Below the pieces are notes generated by a model that was not told the DNA's origin, ran no database searches, and worked only from the letters and a program-made list of their open reading frames with translations. DNA of 64,000 nt, from the NCBI GenBank assembly GCA_031552195.1, contig JAVBMT010000020.1, positions 18,861-82,860 of the forward strand, in the 5' to 3' direction. The stretch's first letter is position 1, and every line of letters begins with the position of its first letter. Positions 15,865 through 25,158 of the stretch are shown here, piece by piece. The translations under genes and the position numbers were made by a program. This DNA comes from JAVBMP01 sp031552195 (GTDB lineage Bacteria > Desulfobacterota > Desulfovibrionia > Desulfovibrionales > Desulfovibrionaceae).

Positions 15865-15902
15865 CAAAACCCCGGCGGGCCTTTTCCTCGTCCGGGGTTT
15901 TG
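15865..15902. terminator. Intrinsic terminator after the small gene
   Basis: CAAAACCCCGG (15865-15875) pairs perfectly with CCGGGGTTTTG (15892-15902). The stem carries A's on one side and T's on the other, so it can act on either strand, for the small gene and for the opposing FlgO-like operon. Confidence 0.7.
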
Positions 15903-16027
15903 CTTGTATCGGAATTTATGCTTCGCGGGGCTTGTAAAAAGCCGGGGCGGGTTCCGGCCGTGGCTAACGGCAAGGCGGAACGCCTCATCAGAACGGTATG
16001 TTGGCGCTTTGCGGCTGGAGACAGCCC

Positions 16028-16690
16028 CTAAGGCAGGCTGGTGAACACCGAAGGTTCGTAATTATAGCCGCAAGTTACGCAGGCGTAACCGTTTCCGCCT
16101 GAGTTCCCGCCGCCCTGCGCGCCCGGCCCGATCGGGGCTAGCAGGCTGCGCAGTTCAGGCCCCAGAAGCAGGGTAACGCTGGACATGGCGTAAATTTCCT
16201 CGGTAGCGGTGTCTATAAAGCGCATGTTGAAGCGCACGGCCTGCGGGGTCAGGCTGTATGTTCCGGCCAGCACCAGGTTGCTGGTTACGGTTTTTTTCGC
16301 CAGCAGGTCTTCCTTGCGGGTAAGCAGCAGTTCGCCGTGTTCCGGGCGCACCAGAATATCTTTTCCCTTGCGGATTTCCTGGGCCGAATAGCCGGCGCTT
16401 ACAAACCAGCGCATCAATTCTTCCTGCATTTGCAGGGCCAGGGCGTTGGAAACTTCCAGGTTGCTCAGGTCAACCGGGGTGGTGCTCGCCAGGCTTACTC
16501 CGCTAACAGGGCTTTCCTGCCCCAGCCTGGCGGCCAGTTGGCGGTCCATTTCCCGGCCCATGGCCGAAGCGGCCTGCGCGACGCGTCCGTCCTGCCCGTT
16601 GGCCAGGGCGGTTCCGACCGCCAGCAACAGCAGCCCGCCTGCCAGCAGAACCCTGCTGGTTCCCGTAATGAATATCTTCAATATGCGCAT
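16028..16690 (-). CDS. FlgO-domain exported protein
   Basis: 220 residues from an ATG at 16690 preceded by GGGGAG; an in-frame ATG at 16711 lacks such a site. A signal peptide ends near residue 30 (GTALANG). Residues about 60-190 match the FlgO fold: a central NALALQMQEELMRWFVSAGY helix, a GELLLTRKEDLL strand region, and VLAGTYSLTPQAVRFNMRFI. The tail has a CVTC motif in a Gly-rich stretch. In vibrios FlgO is an outer-membrane protein needed for flagellar stability. This is the third gene of a three-gene operon that also encodes a second FlgO-domain protein; a flagellar role here is inference. Confidence 0.75.
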   Translation of the reverse strand: MRILKIFITGTSRVLLAGGLLLLAVGTALANGQDGRVAQAASAMGREMDRQLAARLGQESPVSGVSLASTTPVDLSNLEVSNALALQMQEELMRWFVSAGYSAQEIRKGKDILVRPEHGELLLTRKEDLLAKKTVTSNLVLAGTYSLTPQAVRFNMRFIDTATEEIYAMSSVTLLLGPELRSLLAPIGPGAQGGGNSGGNGYACVTCGYNYEPSVFTSLP

Positions 16691-16765
16691 ATTTTTCTCC
16701 CCGCCGCGCATTACGAGTGCGAATCACCCGCCGCGCGGCTGCCGGAAACGCCGGGTAGGGCGTTT

Positions 16766-17080
16766 CTAACGGACGGTTTTTATCATCATGTCAACGCCGC
16801 GCAATTCCTGTTCCAGCAGCGCGGTTATCGCCGGGTCATTGGAGCTGGCCAGGCCCAGCAGATAGTGTTCGCGGGCCAGTTCATAGCGCCCGGCCGCCGC
16901 GTAGTCGCGCCCGGTCTGCAAATTCCACAGGCTGTCCGGGCTGTAGGGCACAACGCCGACCTGGGCGTCCGAAGTTTTATCCCAGGAAACCGTTGGCAGC
17001 CAGCTGCAGGCGGAAAGGCCGGAGAGCAGCGCCGGGAAAATCAGCAGGGCGCGTGTAAGATATTTGCCCGTAGTCCGCAT
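16766..17080 (-). CDS. Small lipoprotein with TPR-like helices
   Basis: 104 residues from the ATG at 17080 (AAGGATGAAA before it); an ATG at 17110 with GAGG upstream would add ten residues. The signal peptide ends in a lipobox LSAC, so the mature protein is an acylated lipoprotein. The rest is short: a Trp-containing segment (PDSLWNLQTGRDYAAAGRYE) followed by AREHYLLGLASSNDPAITAL, which resembles a single TPR hairpin. It lies between two FlgO-domain genes, 41 nt after the first (10 nt with the longer start), so it probably works with them at the outer membrane. No function is known to me. Confidence 0.65.
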   Translation of the reverse strand: MRTTGKYLTRALLIFPALLSGLSACSWLPTVSWDKTSDAQVGVVPYSPDSLWNLQTGRDYAAAGRYELAREHYLLGLASSNDPAITALLEQELRGVDMMIKTVR

Positions 17081-17120
17081 TTTCATCCTTATTGCAAAAT
17101 TTTTCCGCATAGCGCCTACC

Positions 17121-18026
17121 TCAGTGAATATCCTGGCCCATATCGACCGGAGTGAGCGGGGCGGGCATGGCCTGGGAGCCGAAATCTTTTATCTGCATCG
17201 TGCCGCCCATCTTGATTTTGGAGCCGGATCCTCCGGCCAGCATGCGCTTGGTGAGCGAAGTCGAGGGCATAAGAAGCTGCCCGGCGCGCAGCACCTGCCC
17301 GCTTGACGTGATAAGCCTGGCGTTTACGAAAATAGTCTGGCTGTCGTTATAGTAGGTGCCTACAATATAATAGTTGCACGACGCCAGTTGGCGGGTGGCC
17401 GGGGTTTTTTTCAGTATGAACTCCCCGTTTTCCGTAACCCGCAAGTTTCCGTCAATGCGGTATTCGCGCAAAGGCACACCGCGCTGGCTGAGTTCATAAT
17501 AGAACTGTTCGGCGATAAAACGCCCGAAAGGGGAAGTCTGCTCGAAATTTTCCTGCGAAACAAAAGAAGTGGGAACGGCAACTCCGTCTTTCAGGCCGCT
17601 GAAAGGGGTTCCTTGAACTAACTGATCGGTAAGCTCACGAACTTTCAGCTTCAGCTCTCTGGCGTCGGCGTAGGCCGGGTTTTGCGGCTGGCGCGGCGAA
17701 CCGGGCGACCAGATTACCCCGCCCGCCCCGTCATTGAGCGCGTAGCCGGTGTTCAGGCTGGTCAGCCGCCGCGCGGGAACGGCCTGCCCGTTATATGTCA
17801 CGTTTCCGTCATGCTCCACCGAAAGCGGGGTGCCTCCGTAAGAGACATTGCCGCCGCTACCGCCGTTTTCAGCGTAGGTTTGACCCATGTCGCGCATGGC
17901 CGCCGGCATTCCCGCGCCGTCGCTTTTGTCAGCGCAGCCGGAAACGGCGAAAACCGTCGCCAGAACCACGGGCAGGGCGCACAGCAGGCAAGCCCGGCAA
18001 GGTGAAGGTTGTTTATTTTTATGCAT
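17121..18026 (-). CDS. FlgO-domain lipoprotein
   Basis: 301 residues. The signal peptide ends in a lipobox VSGC at about residue 31, predicting an outer-membrane lipoprotein. Residues 40-115 are a Gly/Asn-rich linker. Residues about 125-275 are a FlgO domain with GRFIAEQFYYELSQRGVPLR, a strand region NGEFILKKTP and VGTYYNDSQTIFVNARLI. The ATG at 18026 follows AGGAGCGGCC. It is the first gene of the operon and is divergent from the Cys-rich exported protein gene at 18301. The two FlgO-domain proteins differ enough to be distinct subunits rather than recent copies. Confidence 0.75.
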   Translation of the reverse strand: MHKNKQPSPCRACLLCALPVVLATVFAVSGCADKSDGAGMPAAMRDMGQTYAENGGSGGNVSYGGTPLSVEHDGNVTYNGQAVPARRLTSLNTGYALNDGAGGVIWSPGSPRQPQNPAYADARELKLKVRELTDQLVQGTPFSGLKDGVAVPTSFVSQENFEQTSPFGRFIAEQFYYELSQRGVPLREYRIDGNLRVTENGEFILKKTPATRQLASCNYYIVGTYYNDSQTIFVNARLITSSGQVLRAGQLLMPSTSLTKRMLAGGSGSKIKMGGTMQIKDFGSQAMPAPLTPVDMGQDIH

Positions 18027-18215
18027 GGCCGCTCCTGAATTGTATCCGCTAACGCATGTTTTTTGCTTATCGGCTGAAACGCGCGTTTCTTAAAAAAACG
18101 GCGCGGTAAAAAATTCCCGGCTTCAAAGCGCGAAAGACTTTGCCATGCTGATGCAATTAGCTTGCCAAAACTTGCGGGAATTATTTTCTCGCCCCCGCGT
18201 CCAGGGCTTAAGAAG

Positions 18216-18244
18216 TTGCCAATTCAGACGATAATGCATATAGG
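18216..18244 (+). promoter_or_regulatory. Probable promoter of the Cys-rich exported protein gene
   Basis: TTGCCA (18216-18221), 17 nt, TATAGG (18239-18244). The predicted transcript start is near 18251, about 50 nt before the ATG. Confidence 0.5.
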
Positions 18245-18300
18245 GCAGATGGGGGCGGCGAACTCGCCCGCCGGTGAGCGCATAACCTGGAGCTATGTTA

Positions 18301-19578
18301 ATGAACGCCAAATCAGTTTTCTTTTATGTTGCAGCCGTTTTGTTTTTTACTTCGGCTTTTGCCGCGGCCGGGCTTGTTTTCGCCGGAAAGGCCCAGGCGG
18401 TCTCCGGCTACGGAAATGTGGATTTCCTTTATAACCAGTGCATGGCTCGCTGCGAGGAACCAGGCAGGCGGGGGACGATAACCCGCGAGGGTTGCGAACA
18501 GGGTTGCGCCAAGCTGCGCGGAGATATGGAGTGCTACCGTTTTGATTACAGTTCGGCTTCTTCTTGCGCCAAGGCCGCGCACAAGCTGGAATTGAACAAA
18601 TATGAACGGCTGGAAGAACATAACGAATGGTGCGCTGAAAAATTTGACAGGCTTTATGACCAGGCCGGGTGCGAAGAAGCGGGCGAGGTCTTCTACGGCG
18701 CGCTAACGGAGCGGAATTTTTGCGGAACGGGCGAAGCCGTTCCCGCAGGCCCGGCGGCCCAGACCGCTGTTTACGCCGCCCAAGCCGTTCCGGCCGGGCC
18801 TGAAGGGGTTAACGCCCCGCCGAAACCCAGCTACGGAGACGGGCGGATTATTGACAAGAACGCCGTTCCCACGCCTTTTCCCCAAAGCGGCAAAAAAAAG
18901 TCCGGCGGCAAAAAATCGGCTAAATCCGCTCAAAAAAGCGCCGCTGCTCCCGCTTCCGCCCCAGCCGCAGCTAAAAGCGGCCCGGCGCCTTCCGCCAGCC
19001 TGGCAAGCGTTTCTTCCGCCGAAAAGCAGTGCGCGGAGGCCGGAACAGGCGCGGGCGGGCTTGAATTGCTTGATTGCCCGCCTCCGAAAAATTCCGACAA
19101 AACTTCCGTAACATCCGGTTCAGCGGCCCCGGCCCCGGCCAAAACCACGGCCAGCGGCCCGACGCCTGCGGTTCCGCCCAAGTCCGGGCAGCCCGGGCCA
19201 AGCCCGGTGCGCTCGGCCCCTCCCGTTACCATAACCGTGCCAGCCGGAGACTTCAACACGCCGCCCGCGCGCCCCTTGAACCAGCCGGCTGCCGTTCAGC
19301 CCGTTCCTCAACCGCCCGCGCCGGCGCAATCCGGGCCGGTGCAACCCGCGCCCGTGCAACCTGAAGCGCAGCCGGTTTCTTTGCCCGCCGAGGCTGCAAC
19401 CGCTCCTCCGATAGCCCGGGAACCTGACGCCCCGGTTTCGGAGATGGGGGTCGTGCCGCTGCCTGTTTCAGAGGATCCGCAAACGAATCTGCTGCGTCCT
19501 GACGAAACCTTACGGCTGCCCACGGCGCCGGGCGCCAGTTCCGAAGCGCTGCCGGTTGAGCGGCTCGCCGCGCCCTAA
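18301..19578 (+). CDS. Exported Cys-rich protein with long Pro/Ala-rich tail, unknown function
   Basis: 425 residues from the ATG at 18301, with GGAG 8 nt upstream (an ATG at 18295 is too close to it). A signal peptide ends near residue 33 (GKAQA). Residues about 40-145 contain at least ten cysteines in repeated spacings (NQCMARCEE, EGCEQGCAK, SSCAK, EWCAEK, AGCEEA), suggesting a disulfide-rich periplasmic domain. From about residue 150 to the end the chain is Pro/Ala/Lys/Ser-rich, with a Lys-rich block (KKKSGGKKSAKSAQKS) and no predicted fold; such tails often span envelope layers. I do not recognise the family. It is divergent from the FlgO-like operon. Confidence 0.7.
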   Translation: MNAKSVFFYVAAVLFFTSAFAAAGLVFAGKAQAVSGYGNVDFLYNQCMARCEEPGRRGTITREGCEQGCAKLRGDMECYRFDYSSASSCAKAAHKLELNKYERLEEHNEWCAEKFDRLYDQAGCEEAGEVFYGALTERNFCGTGEAVPAGPAAQTAVYAAQAVPAGPEGVNAPPKPSYGDGRIIDKNAVPTPFPQSGKKKSGGKKSAKSAQKSAAAPASAPAAAKSGPAPSASLASVSSAEKQCAEAGTGAGGLELLDCPPPKNSDKTSVTSGSAAPAPAKTTASGPTPAVPPKSGQPGPSPVRSAPPVTITVPAGDFNTPPARPLNQPAAVQPVPQPPAPAQSGPVQPAPVQPEAQPVSLPAEAATAPPIAREPDAPVSEMGVVPLPVSEDPQTNLLRPDETLRLPTAPGASSEALPVERLAAP

Positions 19579-19890
19579 GGGGATATTAACATTGGAAACG
19601 TTCGCTTCAGGCGGCGCGGTAGCCGCGCCCGCAAGCGATAGCCGGCATGCCTTCCGGCCAGAACGGGCAAGCGTGAAAACATGCGGGAACCGGCGCATTT
19701 TATATTCAGACAAGCAATAAGCGAATAAAATTAAAATATCCGCGCCTGACCGACGTTTGAAAACTCCGCCAGCTTCTTCCCGCCGCTTTTCAGATTTTAA
19801 CCCTCCGGCGCTTGCCGTTGGCCGCCTTAGGCGTTATTTTTATAAGAGAGACGCACAAAGCGTGCGTGAACTGTTTTCAGGAGGTATGGC
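19579..19890. other. Intergenic region with one GC hairpin
   Basis: 312 nt without a credible gene. GGCGCGG-TAG-CCGCGCC (19613-19629) is a perfect 7-bp hairpin without a T run. The stretch from about 19700 to 19760 is AT-rich and could hold the promoter of the gene at 19891, but no clear -35/-10 pair stands out. Confidence 0.5.
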
Positions 19891-20748
19891 ATGCCTGCGG
19901 AATTGACCAGACGCCCTTGCGTGGCCGGACGTTTTTACAGCGCGGCCCCTTCCGTTTTGCGCGCGGAAATCGAGGGTTATCTCGCCGCCGGGAGCGCGCT
20001 GGCCGAAAAAAGCGATGCGCCGCCCCTGGCCTTTATCGCCCCGCACGCCGGATACGTGTTTTCCGGCCGGACAGCCGGGCTCGCCCTTGGTTCCGCGCCC
20101 GTGCCGGAGAGCGTTATAATGCTCGGGCCGAACCACACCGGGCAAGGCGCGTCACTTGCCGTCTGGCCTTCCGGCGCCTGGCTGACCCCCCTCGGGGCAA
20201 GCGTTGTTGATGAAACCCTTGCCGCCACGCTTTTGCGCAACATGCGCGGGGCGGCCTTTTCAGCCAGCCCGGCGGCCCATGTGAATGAACACTCGCTTGA
20301 AGTTTTGCTGCCGTTTTTGCAAGTTGCCCGTCCGGATGTCAAAATTTTGCCTGTCTGCGTTGCGGAATATAACCTGGAAAAGCTGGCCGCCGCCGGAGAA
20401 GCCCTGGCCGACTGCGTGAAAGACGCCCGCAAGGAGGGCAAAAGCGTGGCCTTGCTGGGCAGCACGGACATGAGCCACTATATACCGCACAGTGAAGCGG
20501 AGCGCCTTGACGGCATGGCCTTGCAGGAAATCGAGGCCCTGAATCCGGAAGGGCTTCACCGTACCGTGCGCGCCCACGGCATAAGCATGTGCGGCATAGC
20601 CCCGGTAACCATGCTGCTTTACGCCTGCCGTTCCTTGGGGGCCACGCGCGGACGCGTTGTTTCATACACCAGTTCCGGCGTTACCGGGGCGGATTACGGG
20701 GCCAGCATGGATCAGGTCGTAGGCTATGCGGGCGTTTTAATCGATTGA
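19891..20748 (+). CDS. amrB: Memo-family protein, AmmeMemoRadiSam system protein B
   Basis: 285 residues. The motifs PHAGYVFSGRTAG, GPNHTGQG, VNEHSLEVLLPFL and STDMSHYIPH are the metal-site and core segments of the Memo family, which shares its fold with class III dioxygenases. In prokaryotes it usually accompanies AmrA and a radical SAM AmrS; neither partner is nearby. The biochemical role is unknown. An ATG at 19891 follows a strong GAGGT site. The protein has no signal peptide and is probably cytoplasmic. The gene stands alone, 186 nt before tgt. Confidence 0.9.
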   Translation: MPAELTRRPCVAGRFYSAAPSVLRAEIEGYLAAGSALAEKSDAPPLAFIAPHAGYVFSGRTAGLALGSAPVPESVIMLGPNHTGQGASLAVWPSGAWLTPLGASVVDETLAATLLRNMRGAAFSASPAAHVNEHSLEVLLPFLQVARPDVKILPVCVAEYNLEKLAAAGEALADCVKDARKEGKSVALLGSTDMSHYIPHSEAERLDGMALQEIEALNPEGLHRTVRAHGISMCGIAPVTMLLYACRSLGATRGRVVSYTSSGVTGADYGASMDQVVGYAGVLID

Positions 20749-20933
20749 ACCGGCGTGAAAGGGTAACGCCGTAGCCGCTCTTTACAACCGGCCCAGGCTT
20801 TTTACGCCTCGCCTTCCGCCAGCGCGGTCCGTCTTGCCGGGCCGGCCCCACCTTGCTTTATGTGGCCTTGTATTATATTAGGCCTCGGTAATTCCTGATA
20901 TTCTCCAAGACCTTTTACCGGAAACCGCTTCAT

Positions 20934-22070
20934 ATGACCGAACATGACGATTTTTCCCAGGCCGCGCCCGGCGCTTTTGAAATTCTGGCGCGAGACGGAG
21001 CGGCCAGGCTGGGACGCCTGCAAACCGCTCACGGAGTCGTGAACACGCCGATTTTCATGCCCGTGGGCACCGTGGGCAGCGTAAAAGCCGTGGCCCCTGA
21101 CGATCTGCTGGCCCTGAACGCGGAAATTATTCTTGGCAACACCTATCACCTTTATCTGCGGCCGGGCGATGAACTGGTGGCGCGGCGCGGCGGCCTGCAC
21201 GGCTTCGCGGCCTGGCCCCGGCCCATTCTTACGGACAGCGGCGGTTTCCAGGTGTTCAGCCTGGAGGGATTGCGCAAAATCACCGAGGAAGGGGTGGAGT
21301 TCCGTTCGCACCTGGACGGTTCAAAGCACCTTTTTACTCCGGAAAAGGTCATGAGCATCCAGCGCAACCTGAACTCGGACATTATGATGGTGCTGGACGA
21401 GTGCGTACCTTACGGCGCGGAGCGTGATTATACGGCCAGGTCGCTGGGCCTGACCACGCGCTGGGCGTTGCGGGCGCGCAAGGCTTACCCGCGCGGAGCC
21501 GGAAAAAACCTGCTTTTCGCCATTACCCAAGGCGGTTTTTTCGCCGATTTGCGCACGGAATCCGTAGGGCAGCTGGCCGAGCACGATTTTGACGGCTTCG
21601 CCATAGGCGGCTTGTCTGTGGGCGAACCCAAGGAAATGATGTACGAGCTTCTGGCCCACACCGCCCCGCTTCTGCCGGACCGCAAGCCCCGCTATCTGAT
21701 GGGCGTGGGCACTCCTCTTGACATTGTGACCGGCATCAGCATGGGCGTTGACATGTTCGACTGCGTGCTGCCCACGCGCAACGCCCGCAACGGCACCCTT
21801 TACACCTCGCTGGGCAAAGTGAACATCAAACGGAAGGAATACGCCGAAGATGACGGCCCGCTTGACCCGAACTGCGGCTGCTACACCTGCCGCACATTTT
21901 CCCGCGCCTACCTCCGGCATTTGTACGCCTCGCAGGAAATTCTCTCTTTCCGCCTGAATTCGCTGCACAACCTGACCTATTTCCTCGACCTGGTCCGCGC
22001 GGCCCGGAAGGCCATAGCCGAGGGCCGCTTCAGCGAATTCAAACTGGGAATAGAGGCTGTCTACGCCTGA
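20934..22070 (+). CDS. tgt: Queuine tRNA-ribosyltransferase (TGT)
   Basis: 378 residues. The catalytic Asp sites are in LTDSGGFQVFSL and VDMFDCVLPTRNARNG, the general motif MPVGTVGSVKAV is near the N-terminus, and zinc is bound by CGCYTC plus a downstream His. The enzyme swaps guanine-34 for preQ1 in tRNAs with GUN anticodons. The ATG at 20934 lacks a strong ribosome site. No queC/D/E/F or queA gene is next to it. A bidirectional terminator lies 24 nt after the stop. Confidence 0.96.
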   Translation: MTEHDDFSQAAPGAFEILARDGAARLGRLQTAHGVVNTPIFMPVGTVGSVKAVAPDDLLALNAEIILGNTYHLYLRPGDELVARRGGLHGFAAWPRPILTDSGGFQVFSLEGLRKITEEGVEFRSHLDGSKHLFTPEKVMSIQRNLNSDIMMVLDECVPYGAERDYTARSLGLTTRWALRARKAYPRGAGKNLLFAITQGGFFADLRTESVGQLAEHDFDGFAIGGLSVGEPKEMMYELLAHTAPLLPDRKPRYLMGVGTPLDIVTGISMGVDMFDCVLPTRNARNGTLYTSLGKVNIKRKEYAEDDGPLDPNCGCYTCRTFSRAYLRHLYASQEILSFRLNSLHNLTYFLDLVRAARKAIAEGRFSEFKLGIEAVYA

Positions 22071-22093
22071 CTTCATTCACCGAACAAACCATG

Positions 22094-22140
22094 AAGCGCC
22101 CCCGTATCCCGGCCTGCAAAGGACGGACGCGGGGGCGCTT
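22094..22140. terminator. Bidirectional terminator between tgt and polA
   Basis: AAGCGCCCCCG (22094-22104) and CGGGGGCGCTT (22130-22140) are perfectly complementary. On the plus strand it continues into TTCATT. It lies between convergent tgt and polA. Confidence 0.75.
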
Positions 22141-22254
22141 TCATTATGTTGAAACGGCTGGCCGAAGCTTGAGGCCTGGAGGCATGAATCCGTGCCGTTT
22201 TCCGCAGTTGCGGCTGTGCAAGGAATATTCCGGGGCGTTCCCCGGAGGCTGTCT

Positions 22255-25158
22255 TCAGTGCGCGTCCGCCCAGGTTTCTCCAACCCCCCAATCCACGGCC
22301 AAAGGAACGGAAAGGCGCACGCCGCCCGGCTCTACCGCCGACATCAGCCCGGACAGGCGGCGGGCCGCGTCTTCGGCCTTGTCTTTTGGGGTTTCCAGAA
22401 TAAGTTCGTCATGTATTTGCAGCACCAGGGCCGCCTCAAGCTCTTTCAGCACCGGGTCCGCGGCCACGGCCAGCATGGCCAGCTTTATAATGTCGGCAGC
22501 AGTGCCCTGAATACAGGTGTTTATGGCCTGACGCCGCGCGCGCGACTGCAATTGCTGGTTGTTGGAGAATATTTCCGGGCAGGGGCGTCGCCTCCCGGTC
22601 ATGGTGCTGACGAAGCCGTTGGCCTTGGCCTCAGCCTCAATGCGTTCGAAGTAGCGTTTCAACCCGGTAAGCTGTTCGAAATAGCGCTCCATGAAGGCCT
22701 TGGCTTCCGCAAGGCTTATGCCGAGTTCGCGGCCCAGCTTTTGCGCCCCCATGCCGTAGACCAGCCCGAAGTTGATGGTTTTGGCGTTGCGGCGCTGGTC
22801 CGGGGTAATGTCCGTTACCGGGCGGTCATAGAGCAGGGCGGCGGTGCTGGCGTGAATGTCCTCGTTCCGGCGGAAGGCCTGAAGCATGGCCTCGTCTTGC
22901 GAAAGATGGGCCAGAACGCGCAGTTCTATTTGCGAATAATCCGCCGAGACCAGCAGGCGGCCCGGCCCGGCCTTGAAGCAGCCGCGCATGCGCGGGCCGT
23001 ATGCGCCGCGCACGGGAATGTTTTGCAGGTTCGGGTTGCTGGAAGAAAGCCGCCCGGTGGCGGTGGCGTTCTGGTTGAAGGTCGTGTGCAGCCTGTCCTG
23101 TTCGTCCGCCAGGCGCGGCAAGGGGTCAAGATAGGTTGAGCGCAGTTTTTCCAGCACCCGGTATTCCAGGATAAGGTCAATTATCGGATGCTTTCCGATA
23201 AGCTTCTCAAGGGCTTCCTGCGAGGTGGAGGCCTGACCGCCTTGCGTCTTTCCGCCTTTGGGCAGTTTGAGCAGGCCGAAAAGCACGTCGCCCAATTGGC
23301 GGGCCGAGCGTATATTGAAGGGCATTCCGGCCAGTTCGTGTATTTTCTGGGTCAAGCCGGCCAGTTCTTGCTCCGTTTCTTGCAGGAAATCGGCAAAACG
23401 GGTTTTATCTATGCAAATGCCGCGCTCCTGCATATCCAGCAGCACGGGCACGAGGGGCTGTTCCAGGTTCCGCAAAACCGGCTCAAGGGCCAGCCCGTGC
23501 AGGCGCTCGGCGAAAATGCGCCCCAGCGCCAGAATCAGCCCCAGAGCTTCCGGAAGGGCGACTTCGGCGGAAAAGGCCGGGTTTGCCGCCAAATCCGCCG
23601 TTTCCGCGCTCCAGCGCTGCGAAAGGCGGGTCCAGTCATAGGCGTATTCTTCCGGGCTGAGCAGCCAGCCCGCCAGCGAAAGGTCGAGGCAAAGACTGAA
23701 AAGGGAGCGTTCGGCAAAACCCCGCCGCAGGGCCGGGCAAGCGGCAAAGGCGCTTTTAAGGGCCGGGGTTGCAAGGGTGAAAGAGCTCCCCCGTTTTTTT
23801 TCCAGAAAATCCAGCAGCGCGGCGCTGAACAACTTTCCGCTTTCGTCCGGGGGGCAGCGCAGGGCGGTTTTGTTCCCGGCCAGAATAAAGCTTTGTTCCG
23901 TCGCAAGTTCCGGGTTGAGGTCGGCCGGGCAAACCAGCAGCAGTTCTTTGGCTTCAGCAGGCAAGCCCTGGAGAAAGCCGGTCAGATCATGCGGAGATTC
24001 GGCGGAAGGAAGCGCGTTCAGCTCTTCCCGCGTGAAGGAAACCCCTTGCTTTTCCGTTGCGGCGGCCAAGCCGAACAGGCTGCCCTGCGCCCAGTTTTTG
24101 TTTTCTTCCGCCACAGGAACGGGGGCGGGCGTTTTGCCGTCCACCGCCCCGTGCGGCGTTTCGGGAAGCGGGCCAGGCGTTGCGGCTTCATCCTTCGCCA
24201 TCAGTTCGTGCTGGGAACCGGTTTTCCTGGTCTGGCTCGAGGGCGTGAAGGTTTTCGGCCCGGGCGCGGCAAGGCGCTGCATGGAGGTCAGCTCGCGCTG
24301 CAAACCGCGTAGCGCGTATTCATCGAACAGGGCCATGGCTTCCGCGCTCCGCATCGGGCGCATGCGCATATCTTCCAGTGTCAGGGTGGGGCAGGCCGCG
24401 GTGTCAAGCGTGGTGAGCCGGCGGTAAAGCAAGGCCTCTTCAAAATGCCCTTCCAGCTTTTTGCGCAAGGCCGGCGGAACGCCGGGGAGGCGTCTTTGCA
24501 GCTCTTCGATCGTGCCGAAATCCTTTATCAGCGTGCCAGCCCCTTTGGGGCCTATTCCGGCCACTCCGGGTATATTGTCGCTGGAGTCTCCGATAAGGGC
24601 TTGGTAATCGGCCCAAAGTTCCGGGCTGAAGCCGTATTCAAGCTCGAAACCCGCCCGGTTGAGCAATTTTTCGTCTTTGGCCGAAGGGTCCCATATGTAG
24701 ACGTCGGGCTTAAGGCATTGGCGCAGGTCTTTATCCGCCCCGATAATCACCACCGGGCGTTCCGCGCTGTAACGGTGGGCCAGCGCGGCTATGCAGTCGT
24801 CAGCCTCGCAGTCGTCGGAGAAAATCTGGAAAAATCCCAGCGCCTTCACTCCCCGGCAAAGGGGGTCTATCTGGGCGGAAAGAGGTTCCGGGGTGGCCTG
24901 GCGGTTGGCTTTGTAAGGCTCGTAAAGGCGGTGCCGGAAGTTTTTCCCCTTGCCGTCAAGAATGAAAGCGAAATATTCCGGCCTCTCCTCGCGCAAAAAT
25001 TTCAATAACAGGCGGAAAACGTAAAACAGCACGTTGGTGGCGAAGCCGTCCGCCCGGCTCATGTTTTGGTTGGCGTAAAACGCGCGGAAAACATAGGCCG
25101 AGGCGTCCATAAGGTAGAGCGGTTCGGTGTGGAAGGGCAGACGGTCACGCAAGGGCAT
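22255..25158 (-). CDS. polA: DNA polymerase I
   Basis: 967 residues from an ATG at 25158 with GGAG 6 nt upstream; the open frame reaches 25245 but that extension is hydrophobic and unrelated. Residues 1-290 are the 5'-3' flap exonuclease (LMDASAYVFRAFYA, GDSSDNIPGVAGIGPKGA). The C-terminal part is the family A polymerase with DYSQIELRVLAHLS, RRNAKTINFGLVYGMGAQKL and QIHDELILE. The middle region, where the 3'-5' proofreading domain belongs, lacks the DxE motif and the other acidic residues, so proofreading is probably absent, as in Taq polymerase. A linker around residues 300-380 is low complexity. Confidence 0.95.
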   Translation of the reverse strand: MPLRDRLPFHTEPLYLMDASAYVFRAFYANQNMSRADGFATNVLFYVFRLLLKFLREERPEYFAFILDGKGKNFRHRLYEPYKANRQATPEPLSAQIDPLCRGVKALGFFQIFSDDCEADDCIAALAHRYSAERPVVIIGADKDLRQCLKPDVYIWDPSAKDEKLLNRAGFELEYGFSPELWADYQALIGDSSDNIPGVAGIGPKGAGTLIKDFGTIEELQRRLPGVPPALRKKLEGHFEEALLYRRLTTLDTAACPTLTLEDMRMRPMRSAEAMALFDEYALRGLQRELTSMQRLAAPGPKTFTPSSQTRKTGSQHELMAKDEAATPGPLPETPHGAVDGKTPAPVPVAEENKNWAQGSLFGLAAATEKQGVSFTREELNALPSAESPHDLTGFLQGLPAEAKELLLVCPADLNPELATEQSFILAGNKTALRCPPDESGKLFSAALLDFLEKKRGSSFTLATPALKSAFAACPALRRGFAERSLFSLCLDLSLAGWLLSPEEYAYDWTRLSQRWSAETADLAANPAFSAEVALPEALGLILALGRIFAERLHGLALEPVLRNLEQPLVPVLLDMQERGICIDKTRFADFLQETEQELAGLTQKIHELAGMPFNIRSARQLGDVLFGLLKLPKGGKTQGGQASTSQEALEKLIGKHPIIDLILEYRVLEKLRSTYLDPLPRLADEQDRLHTTFNQNATATGRLSSSNPNLQNIPVRGAYGPRMRGCFKAGPGRLLVSADYSQIELRVLAHLSQDEAMLQAFRRNEDIHASTAALLYDRPVTDITPDQRRNAKTINFGLVYGMGAQKLGRELGISLAEAKAFMERYFEQLTGLKRYFERIEAEAKANGFVSTMTGRRRPCPEIFSNNQQLQSRARRQAINTCIQGTAADIIKLAMLAVAADPVLKELEAALVLQIHDELILETPKDKAEDAARRLSGLMSAVEPGGVRLSVPLAVDWGVGETWADAH

